Positions 54,830 through 63,821 of a stretch of 64,000 nucleotides of DNA are shown here, one piece after another. Within the stretch, counting starts at the first letter, position 1. Every line of letters begins with the position of its first letter. The stretch lies in contig BPKO01000001.1 of NCBI GenBank assembly GCA_026005175.1, positions 930,001 through 994,000 of the forward strand. The letters are read 5' to 3'. This DNA comes from Candidatus Tectimicrobiota bacterium (GTDB lineage Bacteria; Tectomicrobia; Entotheonellia; Entotheonellales; Entotheonellaceae). The position numbers and the translations under genes were made by a program. The notes below the pieces were generated by a model. The model was not told the origin of the DNA and did not search any database. It saw only the letters and a program-made list of their open reading frames with translations.

Positions 54830-56263
54830 GTGGACAGACGGCTGGAGAACCTGCACCGGGCGCTGCACCCGCGCGCCGTGGCCGTGGTGGGCGCGCGCCG
54901 GCTCGACGACTACATGTGGCTGCGCAACCTGAGCACCTTTGCTGGTCCGGTCTACTCGGTCAACATCGACGAAAAGGAAATCCCCGGCATCGAGGCGCTG
55001 GGCTTCCAGAACTACAAGCGCCTTACCGACATTCCCGGGCCCGTCGACTTCGCCGTGGTGGCCGTGCCGCGGCGGGCCACGCCGCTGGTGCTGCAAGACG
55101 CCATCGCCAAAGGGGTGGCCGGCGTTGCCCTGTTCACCGCCGGCTTTGCCGAAACCGGTGAAGCAGAAGGGCGGCAGCTGCAAGAGACCCTTGCCGCCAT
55201 GGCGCGCGACGCTGGCATCGCCCTCATCGGCCCCAACTGCATGGGGCTTTACCATCCCAAAGTGGGGCTGCGCAACCACGTGGAGCAGCCTGCCGGCGAG
55301 GCCGGCAACGTCGGCTTCCTCTCGCAAAGCGGCACCCACGCCATCAACTTTAGCCTCTACGGGGCCAGCCAGGGCCTCAAGTGCAGCAAAGTCATCAGCT
55401 ACGGCAACGGGGTGGTGCTCGACAGCCCCGATTACCTCGAGTACCTCTTGCAGGACGACGAAACCACGGTGATCGGCATGTACATCGAGGGCGTGCGCGA
55501 CGGCCGGCGTTTCTTCGAGGTGGCCAAGCGCATCCCGCCGCGCAAGCCGCTGCTCATCTGGCGCGGTGGCCAGACCGAAGCCGGCCGCCGCGCCACCGCC
55601 TCGCACACCGCCTCCCTGGCGCAGTCCAACGAAGTGTGGGGGGCCCTCCTGCGCCAGACCGGGGCCATCGGGGTCGATGGCCTGGAAGAAATGGTGGATA
55701 CGATCAAGGCGCTGCAGTTTCTCAAGCCCACCCCCGGCACCCGCCTGGGCCTGGTGACGATGACCGGCGGCCCTTCGGTGGTGATCACCGACACCTTTGC
55801 CAGAGAAGGGCTGGAGATTCCGCCTCTCAGCGAGGCCTCCTACGCGCGCTTTCGCACGTTTTTCAACATCATCGGCGGCAGCTACCAGAACCCGATCGAC
55901 ATGGGCATGAACTGGGCAGGCGAGAACTTCGAAGAAATCCTGCGCGTGCTGCGCGATGATCCCCACGTTGACGCCGTGGTCGTCGATTTGCCGCTCACCT
56001 TCCTGCTGCGCCGCATGGCCCTGCGGCCTGACTTCAAAGCGCGGCTCTTTTCCTGCTTGACCGAGATGCGCCAGCACGACGACAAGCCGCTGCTGGCCGT
56101 GGTGGGCTTTTCCCCCTTTGAGAAGGAAGAAGTCGACTTTCGCCGCGAGCTGCTCGCCCTGGGCGTGCCTGCTTTCCACAACTTTGCCCGCGCGGCGCGG
56201 GCGTTTCGCCACGTAAGCGCGTACGCCCGCTTCCGCGCCCGCCTGGCCCAGGAGGGCGGCTGA
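54830..56263 (+). CDS. Acyl-CoA synthetase (NDP-forming), CoA-binding half
   Basis: 477 residues with a GTG start after AAGGAGG. A CoA-binding Rossmann domain (LHPRAVAVVGARRLDDYM, VDFAVVAVPRRATPLVLQDA, IALIGPNCMGLYHPKVGLRN), then two succinyl-CoA-ligase-like flavodoxin domains (VGFLSQSGTHAINFSLYGA) with the likely phosphohistidine in TASHTASLAQSNEVW. The ATP-grasp part of ADP-forming acetate-CoA ligases is missing, so this is the alpha-type half and needs a partner not found here. The following glycosyltransferase starts 12 bases after the stop. Confidence 0.85.
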   Translation: MDRRLENLHRALHPRAVAVVGARRLDDYMWLRNLSTFAGPVYSVNIDEKEIPGIEALGFQNYKRLTDIPGPVDFAVVAVPRRATPLVLQDAIAKGVAGVALFTAGFAETGEAEGRQLQETLAAMARDAGIALIGPNCMGLYHPKVGLRNHVEQPAGEAGNVGFLSQSGTHAINFSLYGASQGLKCSKVISYGNGVVLDSPDYLEYLLQDDETTVIGMYIEGVRDGRRFFEVAKRIPPRKPLLIWRGGQTEAGRRATASHTASLAQSNEVWGALLRQTGAIGVDGLEEMVDTIKALQFLKPTPGTRLGLVTMTGGPSVVITDTFAREGLEIPPLSEASYARFRTFFNIIGGSYQNPIDMGMNWAGENFEEILRVLRDDPHVDAVVVDLPLTFLLRRMALRPDFKARLFSCLTEMRQHDDKPLLAVVGFSPFEKEEVDFRRELLALGVPAFHNFARAARAFRHVSAYARFRARLAQEGG

Positions 56264-56274
56264 AGCCCCTTGCC

Positions 56275-57150
56275 ATGGGTGAGCCGCTGGTCAGCGTCGT
56301 TATCCCCACGTACAACCGCGCTGCCATGCTGCGCGAGGCCATTGCTTCGGTGCTGGCGCAGACGTACCGCCACTGGGAGCTCATCGTGGTTGACGACGGC
56401 TCGCAGGACGACACCCCGGCGGTGGTGCAGGCTTTTGGCTCGCAGCTGACGTACCTGCGGCAGGCGCACGCCGGGGTGAGCGCGGCGCGCAACCGCGGGG
56501 CCGCGGCAGCGCGGGGAGAACTGCTGGCCTTTCTCGACTCCGACGACCTCTGGCTGCCGCAGAAGCTGGCCGCGCAGGTGGCCCTGCTGCAGCGCCGCCC
56601 GCAGGTGGCGGCTTGCTACACCGACGAGATCTGGGTCCGCTGCGGGGTGCGCGTCAACCCCCGCCAGGTGCACCGCAAGTTCAGCGGCTGGATCTTCTTC
56701 CAGTCGCTGCCCCGCTGCGTCATCAGCCCCTCGTCGGTGCTGCTGCGACGCTGCCTGTGGCAGCAGCTGGGGGGTTTTAACGAGACCCTGCCGGCCTGTG
56801 AGGATTACGACCTCTGGCTGCGGCTGACCCTGCGCGCGCCGGTGTACCTGGTGCCGCAGCGGCTTATCGTCAAGCGCGGCGGCCACGGCGACCAGCTGTC
56901 GCGCACCATCCCCGTCCTCGACCAGTACCGCATTGCCGCGCTGGAAAAGTGCCTCGCCTACCCCCTGACGCCGCTGCAGCGCCGCGCCGTGCTCTGGCAC
57001 CTGGTGCGCAAGTGCACCATCGTCGCCCAGGGGGCCTGTAAGCGGGGGCAGCAAGCGCGCTGGCAGAGGTACCACGCCAAGGCCCTTTACTACCGGCAGC
57101 AGCTCGGCGGCCAGGGAGTCGCCCACAGGGGAGCAGGCCTATGGCTCTGA
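56275..57150 (+). CDS. Family 2 glycosyltransferase
   Basis: 291 residues. GT-A fold with SVVIPTYNRAAMLREAIASV, LIVVDDGSQDDTP, AARNRGAAAARGELLAFLDS followed by DDLWLP (the DxD-type sugar-nucleotide/metal site) and CEDYDLWLRL as the likely catalytic-base region. It transfers a sugar to a glycan or lipid acceptor. No other cell-surface glycan genes are nearby, and its end overlaps the ParB-like gene by ten bases. Confidence 0.85.
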   Translation: MGEPLVSVVIPTYNRAAMLREAIASVLAQTYRHWELIVVDDGSQDDTPAVVQAFGSQLTYLRQAHAGVSAARNRGAAAARGELLAFLDSDDLWLPQKLAAQVALLQRRPQVAACYTDEIWVRCGVRVNPRQVHRKFSGWIFFQSLPRCVISPSSVLLRRCLWQQLGGFNETLPACEDYDLWLRLTLRAPVYLVPQRLIVKRGGHGDQLSRTIPVLDQYRIAALEKCLAYPLTPLQRRAVLWHLVRKCTIVAQGACKRGQQARWQRYHAKALYYRQQLGGQGVAHRGAGLWL

Positions 57151-58115
57151 GGCCGGTTTTTCGCACGGTGGCGCTGAGCGAGATCGACCTCGACGACCAC
57201 GCCTTTGTCGTTACCTACCGGCCCCCGCTTCAGGAGCTGGAGCGCTCGGTGGCGCGCGCCGGTGTGCTCACTCCAGTGCACTTGCGCGCCTTTCCCGGAA
57301 AGGCGCAGCTGCAAGTGGTGTGCGGCTACAAGCGCCTTTTGGCCTGCCAGCAGACGGGACGGCAACAGGTGCCGGCGCTGGTGCACCAAGCGCTTTCCGA
57401 GGAGGAAGCGCTGTGGCTGGCCGTGCACGACAACCTGGGCACGCGCGCCTTCAATGCGGTGGAAAAAGGGAGAATCTTGCGCCGCCTACGCGACGCTTTT
57501 GGCTACAGCCCGGGACGGCTGGCAGAGGAGGTCTGCCCTTTGCTCACTCTGCCGCCGCGCCGCGACACGGTGGAGGCTTACTGCACCCTGGCGGCCCTCG
57601 AAGAGCCGCTGCCGGCAGCGGTGGTAGAAGGCGCTCTGCCGCTAGAGGCGGCGCTGTGGATCGGCCGCCACCAGGGCGCGGACCGCGAGGCGTTGCTGGC
57701 GCTGTTTACCGGGCTTAAGCTCAGCAGCAGCCGGGCGCGCGAGCTGGCCACCTTCATCGACGAGATCTGCCGGCGCGAGCGGTGCAGCGCCGCGGCGCTC
57801 CTGCAGCGGCTCGGGGTGACGGCGGTGCTGGCCGAAGCGGGGCTTGACGGGCCGCAGAAGCTGGAGCGGGTGCGCCGCCTGCTCTATGAGGCGCGCTATC
57901 CGCAGCTAAGTGCCCACGAGCAGCGCTTTCGCGAGGCCCTGCGCCGCCTGCGGCTGCCGCCGCAGGTGAGCCTGCGCCCGCCGCCGTACTTTGAAGGGCA
58001 GCAGTACCAAGTGAGCTTTCCTTTTGGCACGCGGCAGGAGCTGGCCCGCATCGCGGAGCGCTTGCAGGCCGCAGCAGCAGACGCCGCTCTCGACGAGCTC
58101 CTGGCGCTGCTCTGA
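57141..58115 (+). CDS. ParB N-terminal-domain protein
   Basis: 324 residues. Residues 8-95 resemble the ParB/Srx nuclease-CTPase fold: VALSEIDLDD, YRPPLQELERSVARAGVLTP and VVCGYKRLLACQQTG, corresponding to the G-x-R-R box of ParB with GYKR. AVHDNLGTRAFNAVEKGRIL follows, as in ParB helix regions. The C-terminal 200 residues are helical and not recognised. No ParA and no parS-like repeats are near, so a chromosome-partition role is not supported; it may be a regulator. Start ATG with GGGGAG upstream, overlapping the glycosyltransferase end. Confidence 0.75.
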   Translation: MALRPVFRTVALSEIDLDDHAFVVTYRPPLQELERSVARAGVLTPVHLRAFPGKAQLQVVCGYKRLLACQQTGRQQVPALVHQALSEEEALWLAVHDNLGTRAFNAVEKGRILRRLRDAFGYSPGRLAEEVCPLLTLPPRRDTVEAYCTLAALEEPLPAAVVEGALPLEAALWIGRHQGADREALLALFTGLKLSSSRARELATFIDEICRRERCSAAALLQRLGVTAVLAEAGLDGPQKLERVRRLLYEARYPQLSAHEQRFREALRRLRLPPQVSLRPPPYFEGQQYQVSFPFGTRQELARIAERLQAAAADAALDELLALL

Positions 58116-58121
58116 GCCTGC

Positions 58122-58841
58122 TTAGGACAGCGTAGCGAGCAGGCGCTTGCAGCGCAGGGCGTCGTCGAGCATCGCCTTGTTGTTAAACAGCACAAACGCC
58201 GGCCGCTTCCCCACCTGCGCCAGCACGGCCTGCAGCTCGGCGTCGCTATAGCGGTAGTCGTAGCCGGTGCGGCCGTGCAGGCGGAAGTAGTAGATCTCGC
58301 CATGCTGCGGCGCGTCCTTGAATGGGTCGACGCAGTGGATGAGGTCGAGCTCCTGGCACAGCTGCGCCACCAGCGAGGGCGGCCAGGCGCCCCGCGGCTC
58401 CCAGGCCAGCCGCAGGTCATCGCGAGGGATGCGGGTAAAAAAAGCACGCAGGTTGGCGACGTTTTCGGCACTGGGGCGCAGGCTGGCCGGGCACTGCAGC
58501 ACCACTAGCGGCGCTGCCAGGGCGCGGGCAATCTCAAGCGTGCGCGTCCAGGCGGCAAACACCTCCGGCGTGGGGCGAAAGTGGCCGTAGGCGTTGCGGG
58601 CCTGCGGCGGCAGGGGCTGGCGCAGGCGGCGGTAAGTGGGGCTGCTCGGCGGGTGGGTAATCAGCTGCCAGGCCTTGAGGGTAAACGTGAAGCCCGGCGG
58701 CGCGGTCTCGCGCCAGCGCCGCACCGTCTCGAGCCGCGGCGGCTGATAAAAGGTCTGCTGCACTTCAACTAGGTCAAAGAGCCGAAAGTACTCGTGCCGG
58801 GCCACCGGGAAGCCGCAGCAGCCCACTTTGACGGCGGTCAC
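58122..58841 (-). CDS. DUF72 (YecE-like) TIM-barrel protein
   Basis: 239 residues from a GTG. DUF72 pattern: VKVGCCGFPVARHEYFRLFD, VEVQQTFYQPPRLETVRRWR, FTLKAWQLITHP, the central VVLQCPASLRPSAENVANLR, YYFRLHGRTGYDYRYSDAEL and FVLFNNKAMLDDALR. The family is widespread, adopts a TIM barrel and has no settled function. It converges on the ParB-like gene with only a few bases between stops. Confidence 0.85.
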   Translation of the reverse strand: MTAVKVGCCGFPVARHEYFRLFDLVEVQQTFYQPPRLETVRRWRETAPPGFTFTLKAWQLITHPPSSPTYRRLRQPLPPQARNAYGHFRPTPEVFAAWTRTLEIARALAAPLVVLQCPASLRPSAENVANLRAFFTRIPRDDLRLAWEPRGAWPPSLVAQLCQELDLIHCVDPFKDAPQHGEIYYFRLHGRTGYDYRYSDAELQAVLAQVGKRPAFVLFNNKAMLDDALRCKRLLATLS

Positions 58842-58845
58842 ACCC

Positions 58846-58935
58846 TCACTCCACAAGGCGCTCCAGGGCCTTGAGAAGGTCGTCTTGCGGCACGCGGTAG
58901 ACCGCCTCCAGCGGCCCGGCGTAGGGCACCGGCAT
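58846..58935 (-). CDS. Possible 29-residue small protein upstream of DUF72
   Basis: ATG-started frame PVPYAGPLEAVYRVPQDDLL followed by KALERLVE and TGA, which stops four bases before the DUF72 GTG. The codons are GC3-rich and the peptide has coding-like composition with an amphipathic end. It has only a weak ribosome-binding site. It may be a real small protein, a leader that couples translation into DUF72, or the remnant of a longer gene. Confidence 0.35.
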   Translation of the reverse strand: MPVPYAGPLEAVYRVPQDDLLKALERLVE

Positions 58936-58948
58936 GCGCGGGGCACCC

Positions 58949-59368
58949 TTAGAGGAGAGAAAAGCGCCAAATCGTTTGATGAACGTACCACAGGCAGGCG
59001 GCACTGCCAAGCAGGAAGACGACGGCCACCGCCACCAGCGTGTACCCCCAGCGGCGGGCCGCTGCGCCCCGCACCACGCGCGTCGGGCGCAGCACCCGCA
59101 GGCCAGGCGGCGGGAAGCAGGCGTGGGCAAGCACGCGGCGGCCCAGGCGCAGGCACGCCACGCCACATAAGACAAAGCCCAAAAGGGAGGTCGCGAAAGC
59201 GAGTTCGAGCAGCAGGAGGACCGTGTCGACCTCTGCCTGCTGCAGGAAGGCACGCAGCCACGCCGTGAAGCGCGGCATCCCCAGCGCCACCAGTGCCAGC
59301 ACGCCCAGGGCGCCAGCCAGCACGCGGGCGCGCAAGCGGCGGTCAGCGGGCAGGTATTCTGGCTCCAT
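58949..59368 (-). CDS. Small membrane protein, 139 aa
   Basis: I do not recognise a family. Three clear hydrophobic segments: RVLAGALGVLALVALGMP, LLLELAFATSLLGFVLCGVA and YTLVAVAVVFLLGSAACLWY, with a basic loop between the second and third. ATG at 59368 encodes EPEYLPADRRLRAR first. It is upstream of the small ORF and DUF72 on the same strand, so possibly one transcript. Confidence 0.65.
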   Translation of the reverse strand: MEPEYLPADRRLRARVLAGALGVLALVALGMPRFTAWLRAFLQQAEVDTVLLLLELAFATSLLGFVLCGVACLRLGRRVLAHACFPPPGLRVLRPTRVVRGAAARRWGYTLVAVAVVFLLGSAACLWYVHQTIWRFSLL

Positions 59369-59443
59369 GCAGGCTTCCTCACGCCAGAGGGAGACCCCGT
59401 GCCTTCCTTATCGGCAAAATCGGCTGCCCACTTGCGCCTGCCC

Positions 59444-60451
59444 CTAAGCCGTGGGTGCCAGGGCGCGCACCGCCTGGCGCAGGCGCTCTCGCTTGCGCTG
59501 CGGGTCGGTTTCGGCAGTCAGCAGGTGGAGAAACGCCGTATCCACCCCCGCTTCCAGGTAGCGGCGCACGTGGTCCCGGATGTCGGCCAGCGAGCCGCGC
59601 AGGATAAGCTCGTCGAGCACGGCCGCAGGGATGGCCGCCACCGCGGCCCGGCGGTCCCCGCGGTCCCACGCCTGCCACATGGGGGCAAGAGCAGCACCGC
59701 GGCCAAGCCACTCCTGAAACGCCCGGTAGACGGGCACGTTGAGGTAGGCGGCACAGTGGCGGCGCAGGAACTGTTCGGCTTCGGGGCTTGGTGGGTCGGC
59801 GCTCACCATCAGGCGCGCCGCGATCTCGATGCCGTTGGGGTCACGCCCTGCCTGGGCTGCGGCCGCCCGCACCACCTGCACGGATTTGGGAACATCGGCC
59901 ACCGAGAGCCAGTTGAGGATCGCCCCGTCTCCCACCTCGCCGGCCACCCGCAGCATCCCCGGCCGCAACGCCGCCACGTAAATGGGCACCGGCGCAGCCG
60001 GCGGCCGCGTGAGGCGAAAGCCGCTGACACGGAGCGTCTCGCCAGCAAAAACGACGCGCTCGCCGCTGAGGGCACGGCGCAGAAACTGCACCATCTCGCG
60101 CACCCGCGTCGCCGGGCGCCGGAAGGTGCCGCCGTTCCAGGCTTCGACAATGGGCTGCGAGCCGGCGCCGATGCCCAGACAGAAGCGCCCGGGGGCAAGC
60201 TCGGCGAGGCCGGCCGCGCACATCGCCAGAGTGGCCGGCCCGCGCGTGAAGGCGTTGACAATCGCCGTGCCCACCCGCAGCCGCGAGGCCAGGGCCACCA
60301 CCGCCAAGGGCGAAAAGCCATCCACGCCGTCGACTTCCAGCGACCAGGCATCGCGGTAGCCGAGGCGCTCGGCTTCCTGGGCAAGCTCGACGTGCTCGGC
60401 AAGGCCAAACCCCTCCAGAGGAACCGACAGCGCCCAGCGTTTCTCTGCCAT
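59444..60451 (-). CDS. LLM-class (luciferase-like) flavin/F420-dependent oxidoreductase
   Basis: 335 residues with the bacterial luciferase-like TIM barrel: WALSVPLEGFGLAEHVELAQ, EAERLGYRDAWSLEVDGVDG, VGTAIVNAFTRGPATLAMCA, GRFCLGIGAGSQPIVEAWNG and VPIYVAALRPGMLRVAGEVG. Such enzymes use FMN or F420 for mono-oxygenation or hydride transfer. The sequence does not show which cofactor or substrate. ATG start at 60451. The gene lies 24 bases downstream of the phosphoesterase gene. Confidence 0.88.
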   Translation of the reverse strand: MAEKRWALSVPLEGFGLAEHVELAQEAERLGYRDAWSLEVDGVDGFSPLAVVALASRLRVGTAIVNAFTRGPATLAMCAAGLAELAPGRFCLGIGAGSQPIVEAWNGGTFRRPATRVREMVQFLRRALSGERVVFAGETLRVSGFRLTRPPAAPVPIYVAALRPGMLRVAGEVGDGAILNWLSVADVPKSVQVVRAAAAQAGRDPNGIEIAARLMVSADPPSPEAEQFLRRHCAAYLNVPVYRAFQEWLGRGAALAPMWQAWDRGDRRAAVAAIPAAVLDELILRGSLADIRDHVRRYLEAGVDTAFLHLLTAETDPQRKRERLRQAVRALAPTA

Positions 60452-60475
60452 GGTGCTTCCCCCGTGCTGTGCGTC

Positions 60476-61242
60476 CTAGCGCAGGTCCCCAAACGCCACG
60501 CGGCGCTCGCGCGTGTCGAGGATGGCGTAGTCGCCCTGCCGCAGCTGGCCCGGACACACCACCAAGGTGTTGCCCACCAGCAGCCGGCCCTTCTGGCCGC
60601 CCTGGCGCGAGCAAAAAGCAAAGCGCGGGTCGTAGGTTTTGATGAGGTGGCTGACCGCTTCGTGGCCACCCGGCTCCGCTTCTCCCTCAAAGACGCCGGC
60701 CGGCGGGGTATGGAAGAGCAGCAACTTTTCCCCCTCGAGGTGGCGCAGGAAATCGAGCGCGAACGTGGCCTCCCACGCCTGGGTAGCGCAAGAACGCACT
60801 CGTACTCGCGCTCGTTCTCGGTAATCTCCCCGCCAAAGCCGGCGACGACGTACCCCCGGCCCAGCGGCGCAAAGCTGCGGTGTACCATGTGCACGTGCGG
60901 GGCCACGATTTCGGCGTTGAAAGCCGCTTGCAGGAAAAAGCGCTCCGGCGCGTCGTTCTCCCCCGGGATGATAAACACCGGGACCTCGAGGCGATTGAGG
61001 AACTCGAAAAACCGCAGCAGCGACTGCGCGTCGTCGTCGCGCTCGCGCAAGATCTCCGGCCGCGTCAAGTCAGGGGCCCGCCTTTCGGCCTGCGCCCGTT
61101 CCCACTCGGCGCGCCGCGCCTCGGCGCGCAGGATGTTGCCGGTAAAGACCACGGCCTCGATCCCGGCCTCCTGCACCACTTCGGGGAGCCGGTGCAGGTA
61201 GTCAAATTCCTCGTGCAAGTCGCTGATGGCAAGGATGTTCAT
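60476..61242 (-). CDS. Calcineurin-like metallophosphoesterase (frameshifted)
   Basis: About 255 residues. LAISDLHEEFDYLHRL carries the first metal motif D-x-H; VVFTGNILRAE is where G-D normally supplies the bridging aspartate, here G-N; FIIPGENDAPERF stands for the G-N-H-D/E motif; LLLFHTPPAG and GNTLVVCPGQL supply later residues. Near 60795 the frame changes between YECVL and AWEATFALDFLRHLEGEKL, apparently from two single extra bases. The ATG at 61242 has AAGGAGTG upstream. The reaction and substrate are unknown. Confidence 0.75.
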
Positions 61243-61335
61243 GGGATGCACTCCTTTCCCAAGGCGGGCACTCCAACTCCATCAAGCACAGCATACGCAA
61301 AGGGCGCGGCAGCGGCAAGCCGGCAGGCAAGCCGC

Positions 61336-61818
61336 TCAGGCAATGGCCAAGTCGGCGACGATTTCTGCCCCCAGGGCCGGGAAAATAGCGGGGACGGTCT
61401 TGATCTTTAGCGAGCGGCCGCCGCCGCCGAGGATGATCCAGGGAAGATCCATAATGCGCTGGTCGACGTAAAGCGGCAGCTCGGGAGGCAAGGCCAAGGG
61501 CGTGACGCCGCCCACGTGCATGCCGGTGAGCGCTGTCATCTCCTCGGCCGAAGCAAATGAGGCCTTGGGAACCCCCAAGAGCCGGCGCACGCGCCGGTTG
61601 ACGTCAAGCCGCGTGGTGGCCAGGACGACACAGGCAGCGTACTTTTTGGGCCCGCGCGTGGAGGCCACGATGATCGTGTTGCAAGAATGCGCCAGGGGAT
61701 AGCCGTAGTGCGCGCAAAAGGCAGCAGTGTCGGCGTAAGCCGGGTCGATGGGAATGAGCTCATAGGGAACACCGATGCGCTCAAGCGCGGCAAGCACCTG
61801 CGCTTCGGCTGTCGCCAT
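61336..61818 (-). CDS. YbaK/ProX-type aminoacyl-tRNA deacylase-like protein
   Basis: 160 residues of the YbaK/EbsC fold: ALERIGVPYELIPIDPAYAD, NTIIVASTRGPKKYAACVVL, LDVNRRVRRLLGVPKASFAS, EEMTALTGMHVGGVTPLALP and the C-terminal YVDQRIMDLPWIILGGG. Family members hydrolyse mischarged aminoacyl-tRNAs in trans. ATG at 61818 with GGGAGGAGG upstream. Confidence 0.85.
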   Translation of the reverse strand: MATAEAQVLAALERIGVPYELIPIDPAYADTAAFCAHYGYPLAHSCNTIIVASTRGPKKYAACVVLATTRLDVNRRVRRLLGVPKASFASAEEMTALTGMHVGGVTPLALPPELPLYVDQRIMDLPWIILGGGGRSLKIKTVPAIFPALGAEIVADLAIA

Positions 61819-61896
61819 TGGCCAGCCTCCTCCCTCGGGCAGCGGTTTTGCTGACAGTTTACGCGCCGCGCCCTGGGCAAGCAAGGGAGAGGCGCT

Positions 61897-63612
61897 TCAG
61901 CCGGCGATGGCCGTGTACAGGGCGACGCCGGCAAAGACGAGCACGACCCACAGCACGGGCAGGCCAAGGGAGAGGCGAGCCTGGTCTGTTTTCGCGGCAC
62001 CCTGCTGCCAGCGGCGGAGCCGTTCTCCTACCAGAGCCGGGTTCTGGCCCCAGGCCAGTAAAGCCTCGCCGCAGCGCTGCCAGGCTTCCCCCGCCTGCCG
62101 TGCTGTGGCGATGAGCCAGCGGCTCGCCGGGGGCAGCAGCTTGCGGTACCACCAGTCGGTGTCAAGGGTGATGGCCGGCGTCCCGTGCAGCTTGGCGCGG
62201 CAGAGCCAGAAGCCCAGGGCCGTTCCCCCCAGCAGCTGCAGGGTGGAAACGACGTGTGCGGCGCTATAGGGATGATACGAAGCGGCAAAGGGCAGGCGGG
62301 CGTAGAGCCAGCCAGGAAAGAGCCCCAGCGCCAGACACAGCAAGGCAGCAGCCCCCATGGCCAGCAGCATGGAAGCAGGCACCGGCCGCAGCTGCCAGGA
62401 GCGGTCGGGGCCGGCAAAGGCCAGGTAGGGCAGCTTCAGGCCGACGCTGAGAAACGTGCCCACGCTGGCCAGCTCGAGCAGCAAGCTCACCAGCGGGCGG
62501 TGGGCCTCGGTGGCGGCCGCAATGACCATCGACTTGCTGATAAAACCGTTGAAAAGGGGCGCTCCGGAAATCGACAGCGCCCCCACCAGGTACAGCAGCG
62601 CCACCAGCGGCAGGTGGCGGCCCAGTCCGCCCAGCTCGGTGAGGCGGCGCCGGCCGGTGGCGTACAGCACGGCGCCGGTGGCCATAAACAGCAGCGCTTT
62701 GTAGAGAATGTGGCAGAAGGCGTGTGCCACTGCGCCGCTGAGGGCCAAAGCGGTGCCCAGCCCCACCCCGGTGACCATGTAGCCCACCTGGCTGACGATG
62801 TGATAGGCGAGCAGGCGCCGCATGTCTTTTTCTAGCAAGGCAAAGACAACCCCGTAGAGGGCCATGACGGTCCCGGCCCACACCAGCACCTCGGCGCCGG
62901 CAAAAAGCCGCGCCAGCACGTACACGGCGGCTTTGGTGGTAAAGGCACTGAGAAAGACGCTGCCGCTGACCGAGGCTTCGGGATAGGCGTCGGGGAGCCA
63001 GGCGTGCAACGGCGGCACGGCGGCGTTGACGGCGACGCCAAGCAGGATCAGCCAGAAAGCGGCTTCCGTCTCGCCCGCGCGGCCCAGGGCCTCAAGCGCC
63101 AGGGGGTGTCCGGCCGCCAGGTGCAGCAAAATGCCACACAGCAGCAGCGAGCCGCCAGCAGCATGGACCAGCAGGTAGCGAAACCCCGCCGCCCGGGAGC
63201 GCGGCGTGCCGCCACACCAGACCACAAAGAGAGAAGCGACCGCCATCAGCTCCCAAAACACAAACAGCGACAGCCAATCGCCGGCAAAGACCACGCCCAG
63301 GGCGGCACCCGCATAGACCAGTGCCGCCGCCTGCTCGCCGCGCCGTGGCGCGTGCAAGGCATAGAGTATCCCCAGCACGGTGATGAGGGCGAAAATGAGG
63401 CCAAAGACGCGGCTCAGGGCGTCGACGCGCAGCAACTCGACCGTGTATCCCGAAAGCGCTAGGGACCACCGGGCATCGCCGGCAAGGCGCAGCACGGCCA
63501 GCAAGGCAAGCAGCGTCCCGGCGAGCAGCCCCACTTGCCGCAGGCGAGGGCGGGGGCAAGCCGCCAGCAAGGCGGTGAGAAAAAGCAGCAGTGCCGGGTG
63601 AAGTCCGTTCAC
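61897..63612 (-). CDS. Proton-translocating NADH dehydrogenase / Mrp antiporter-type membrane subunit
   Basis: 571 residues from a GTG, with about 14 membrane segments. Proton-channel family residues: FVFWELMAVASLFVVW (key Glu), VPPLHAWLPDAYPEASVSGS (conserved HxWLPdAh-like motif), KDMRRLLAYHIVSQVGYMV and FCHILYKALLFMATGAVLYA (key Lys). It belongs to the NuoL/NuoM/MrpD group. The order in this operon, with another antiporter-like subunit and a small membrane protein upstream, resembles Mrp-type or group-4-type complexes more than a canonical nuo operon. Its GTG overlaps the preceding stop by GTGA. Confidence 0.88.
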   Translation of the reverse strand: MNGLHPALLLFLTALLAACPRPRLRQVGLLAGTLLALLAVLRLAGDARWSLALSGYTVELLRVDALSRVFGLIFALITVLGILYALHAPRRGEQAAALVYAGAALGVVFAGDWLSLFVFWELMAVASLFVVWCGGTPRSRAAGFRYLLVHAAGGSLLLCGILLHLAAGHPLALEALGRAGETEAAFWLILLGVAVNAAVPPLHAWLPDAYPEASVSGSVFLSAFTTKAAVYVLARLFAGAEVLVWAGTVMALYGVVFALLEKDMRRLLAYHIVSQVGYMVTGVGLGTALALSGAVAHAFCHILYKALLFMATGAVLYATGRRRLTELGGLGRHLPLVALLYLVGALSISGAPLFNGFISKSMVIAAATEAHRPLVSLLLELASVGTFLSVGLKLPYLAFAGPDRSWQLRPVPASMLLAMGAAALLCLALGLFPGWLYARLPFAASYHPYSAAHVVSTLQLLGGTALGFWLCRAKLHGTPAITLDTDWWYRKLLPPASRWLIATARQAGEAWQRCGEALLAWGQNPALVGERLRRWQQGAAKTDQARLSLGLPVLWVVLVFAGVALYTAIAG

Positions 63613-63821
63613 GAGGCGTCGTCTCCGTAGTAGTCTTCGCGGCGCTGCAGCCAGCCGTGCCCCAGCCCCGCCGCGGTGTAAATCAGCACCACGCTGCCGG
63701 CAAGGCCGTACACGAGCGCAAACGCAGGCAGCGCCTGCCACCAAAAGGGGTGATGGGCGTGGACAAAGCGCTCGGCGGCCACCAGGGCCGCCAGGAAAGA
63801 GAAGACCAGCCAGCGCCTCAT
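63609..63821 (-). CDS. Small membrane protein in the NADH dehydrogenase-like operon, 70 aa
   Basis: 70 residues with two hydrophobic segments (RRWLVFSFLAALVAAERFV and ALPAFALVYGLAGSVVLIYT) and a charged C-terminus (RREDYYGDDAS). Its start and stop overlap both neighbours by four bases (ATGA and GTGA), so it is a conserved-position small subunit or assembly factor of the complex (inference). The ATG at 63821 is chosen because the upstream extension of the frame is arginine-rich and overlaps the previous gene. Confidence 0.75.
   Translation of the reverse strand: MRRWLVFSFLAALVAAERFVHAHHPFWWQALPAFALVYGLAGSVVLIYTAAGLGHGWLQRREDYYGDDAS

Noticed and set aside
57141-58115. Chromosome partition locus or replication origin near the ParB-like gene
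   Set aside because: No ParA, no parS-like inverted repeats and no DnaA boxes were seen nearby.
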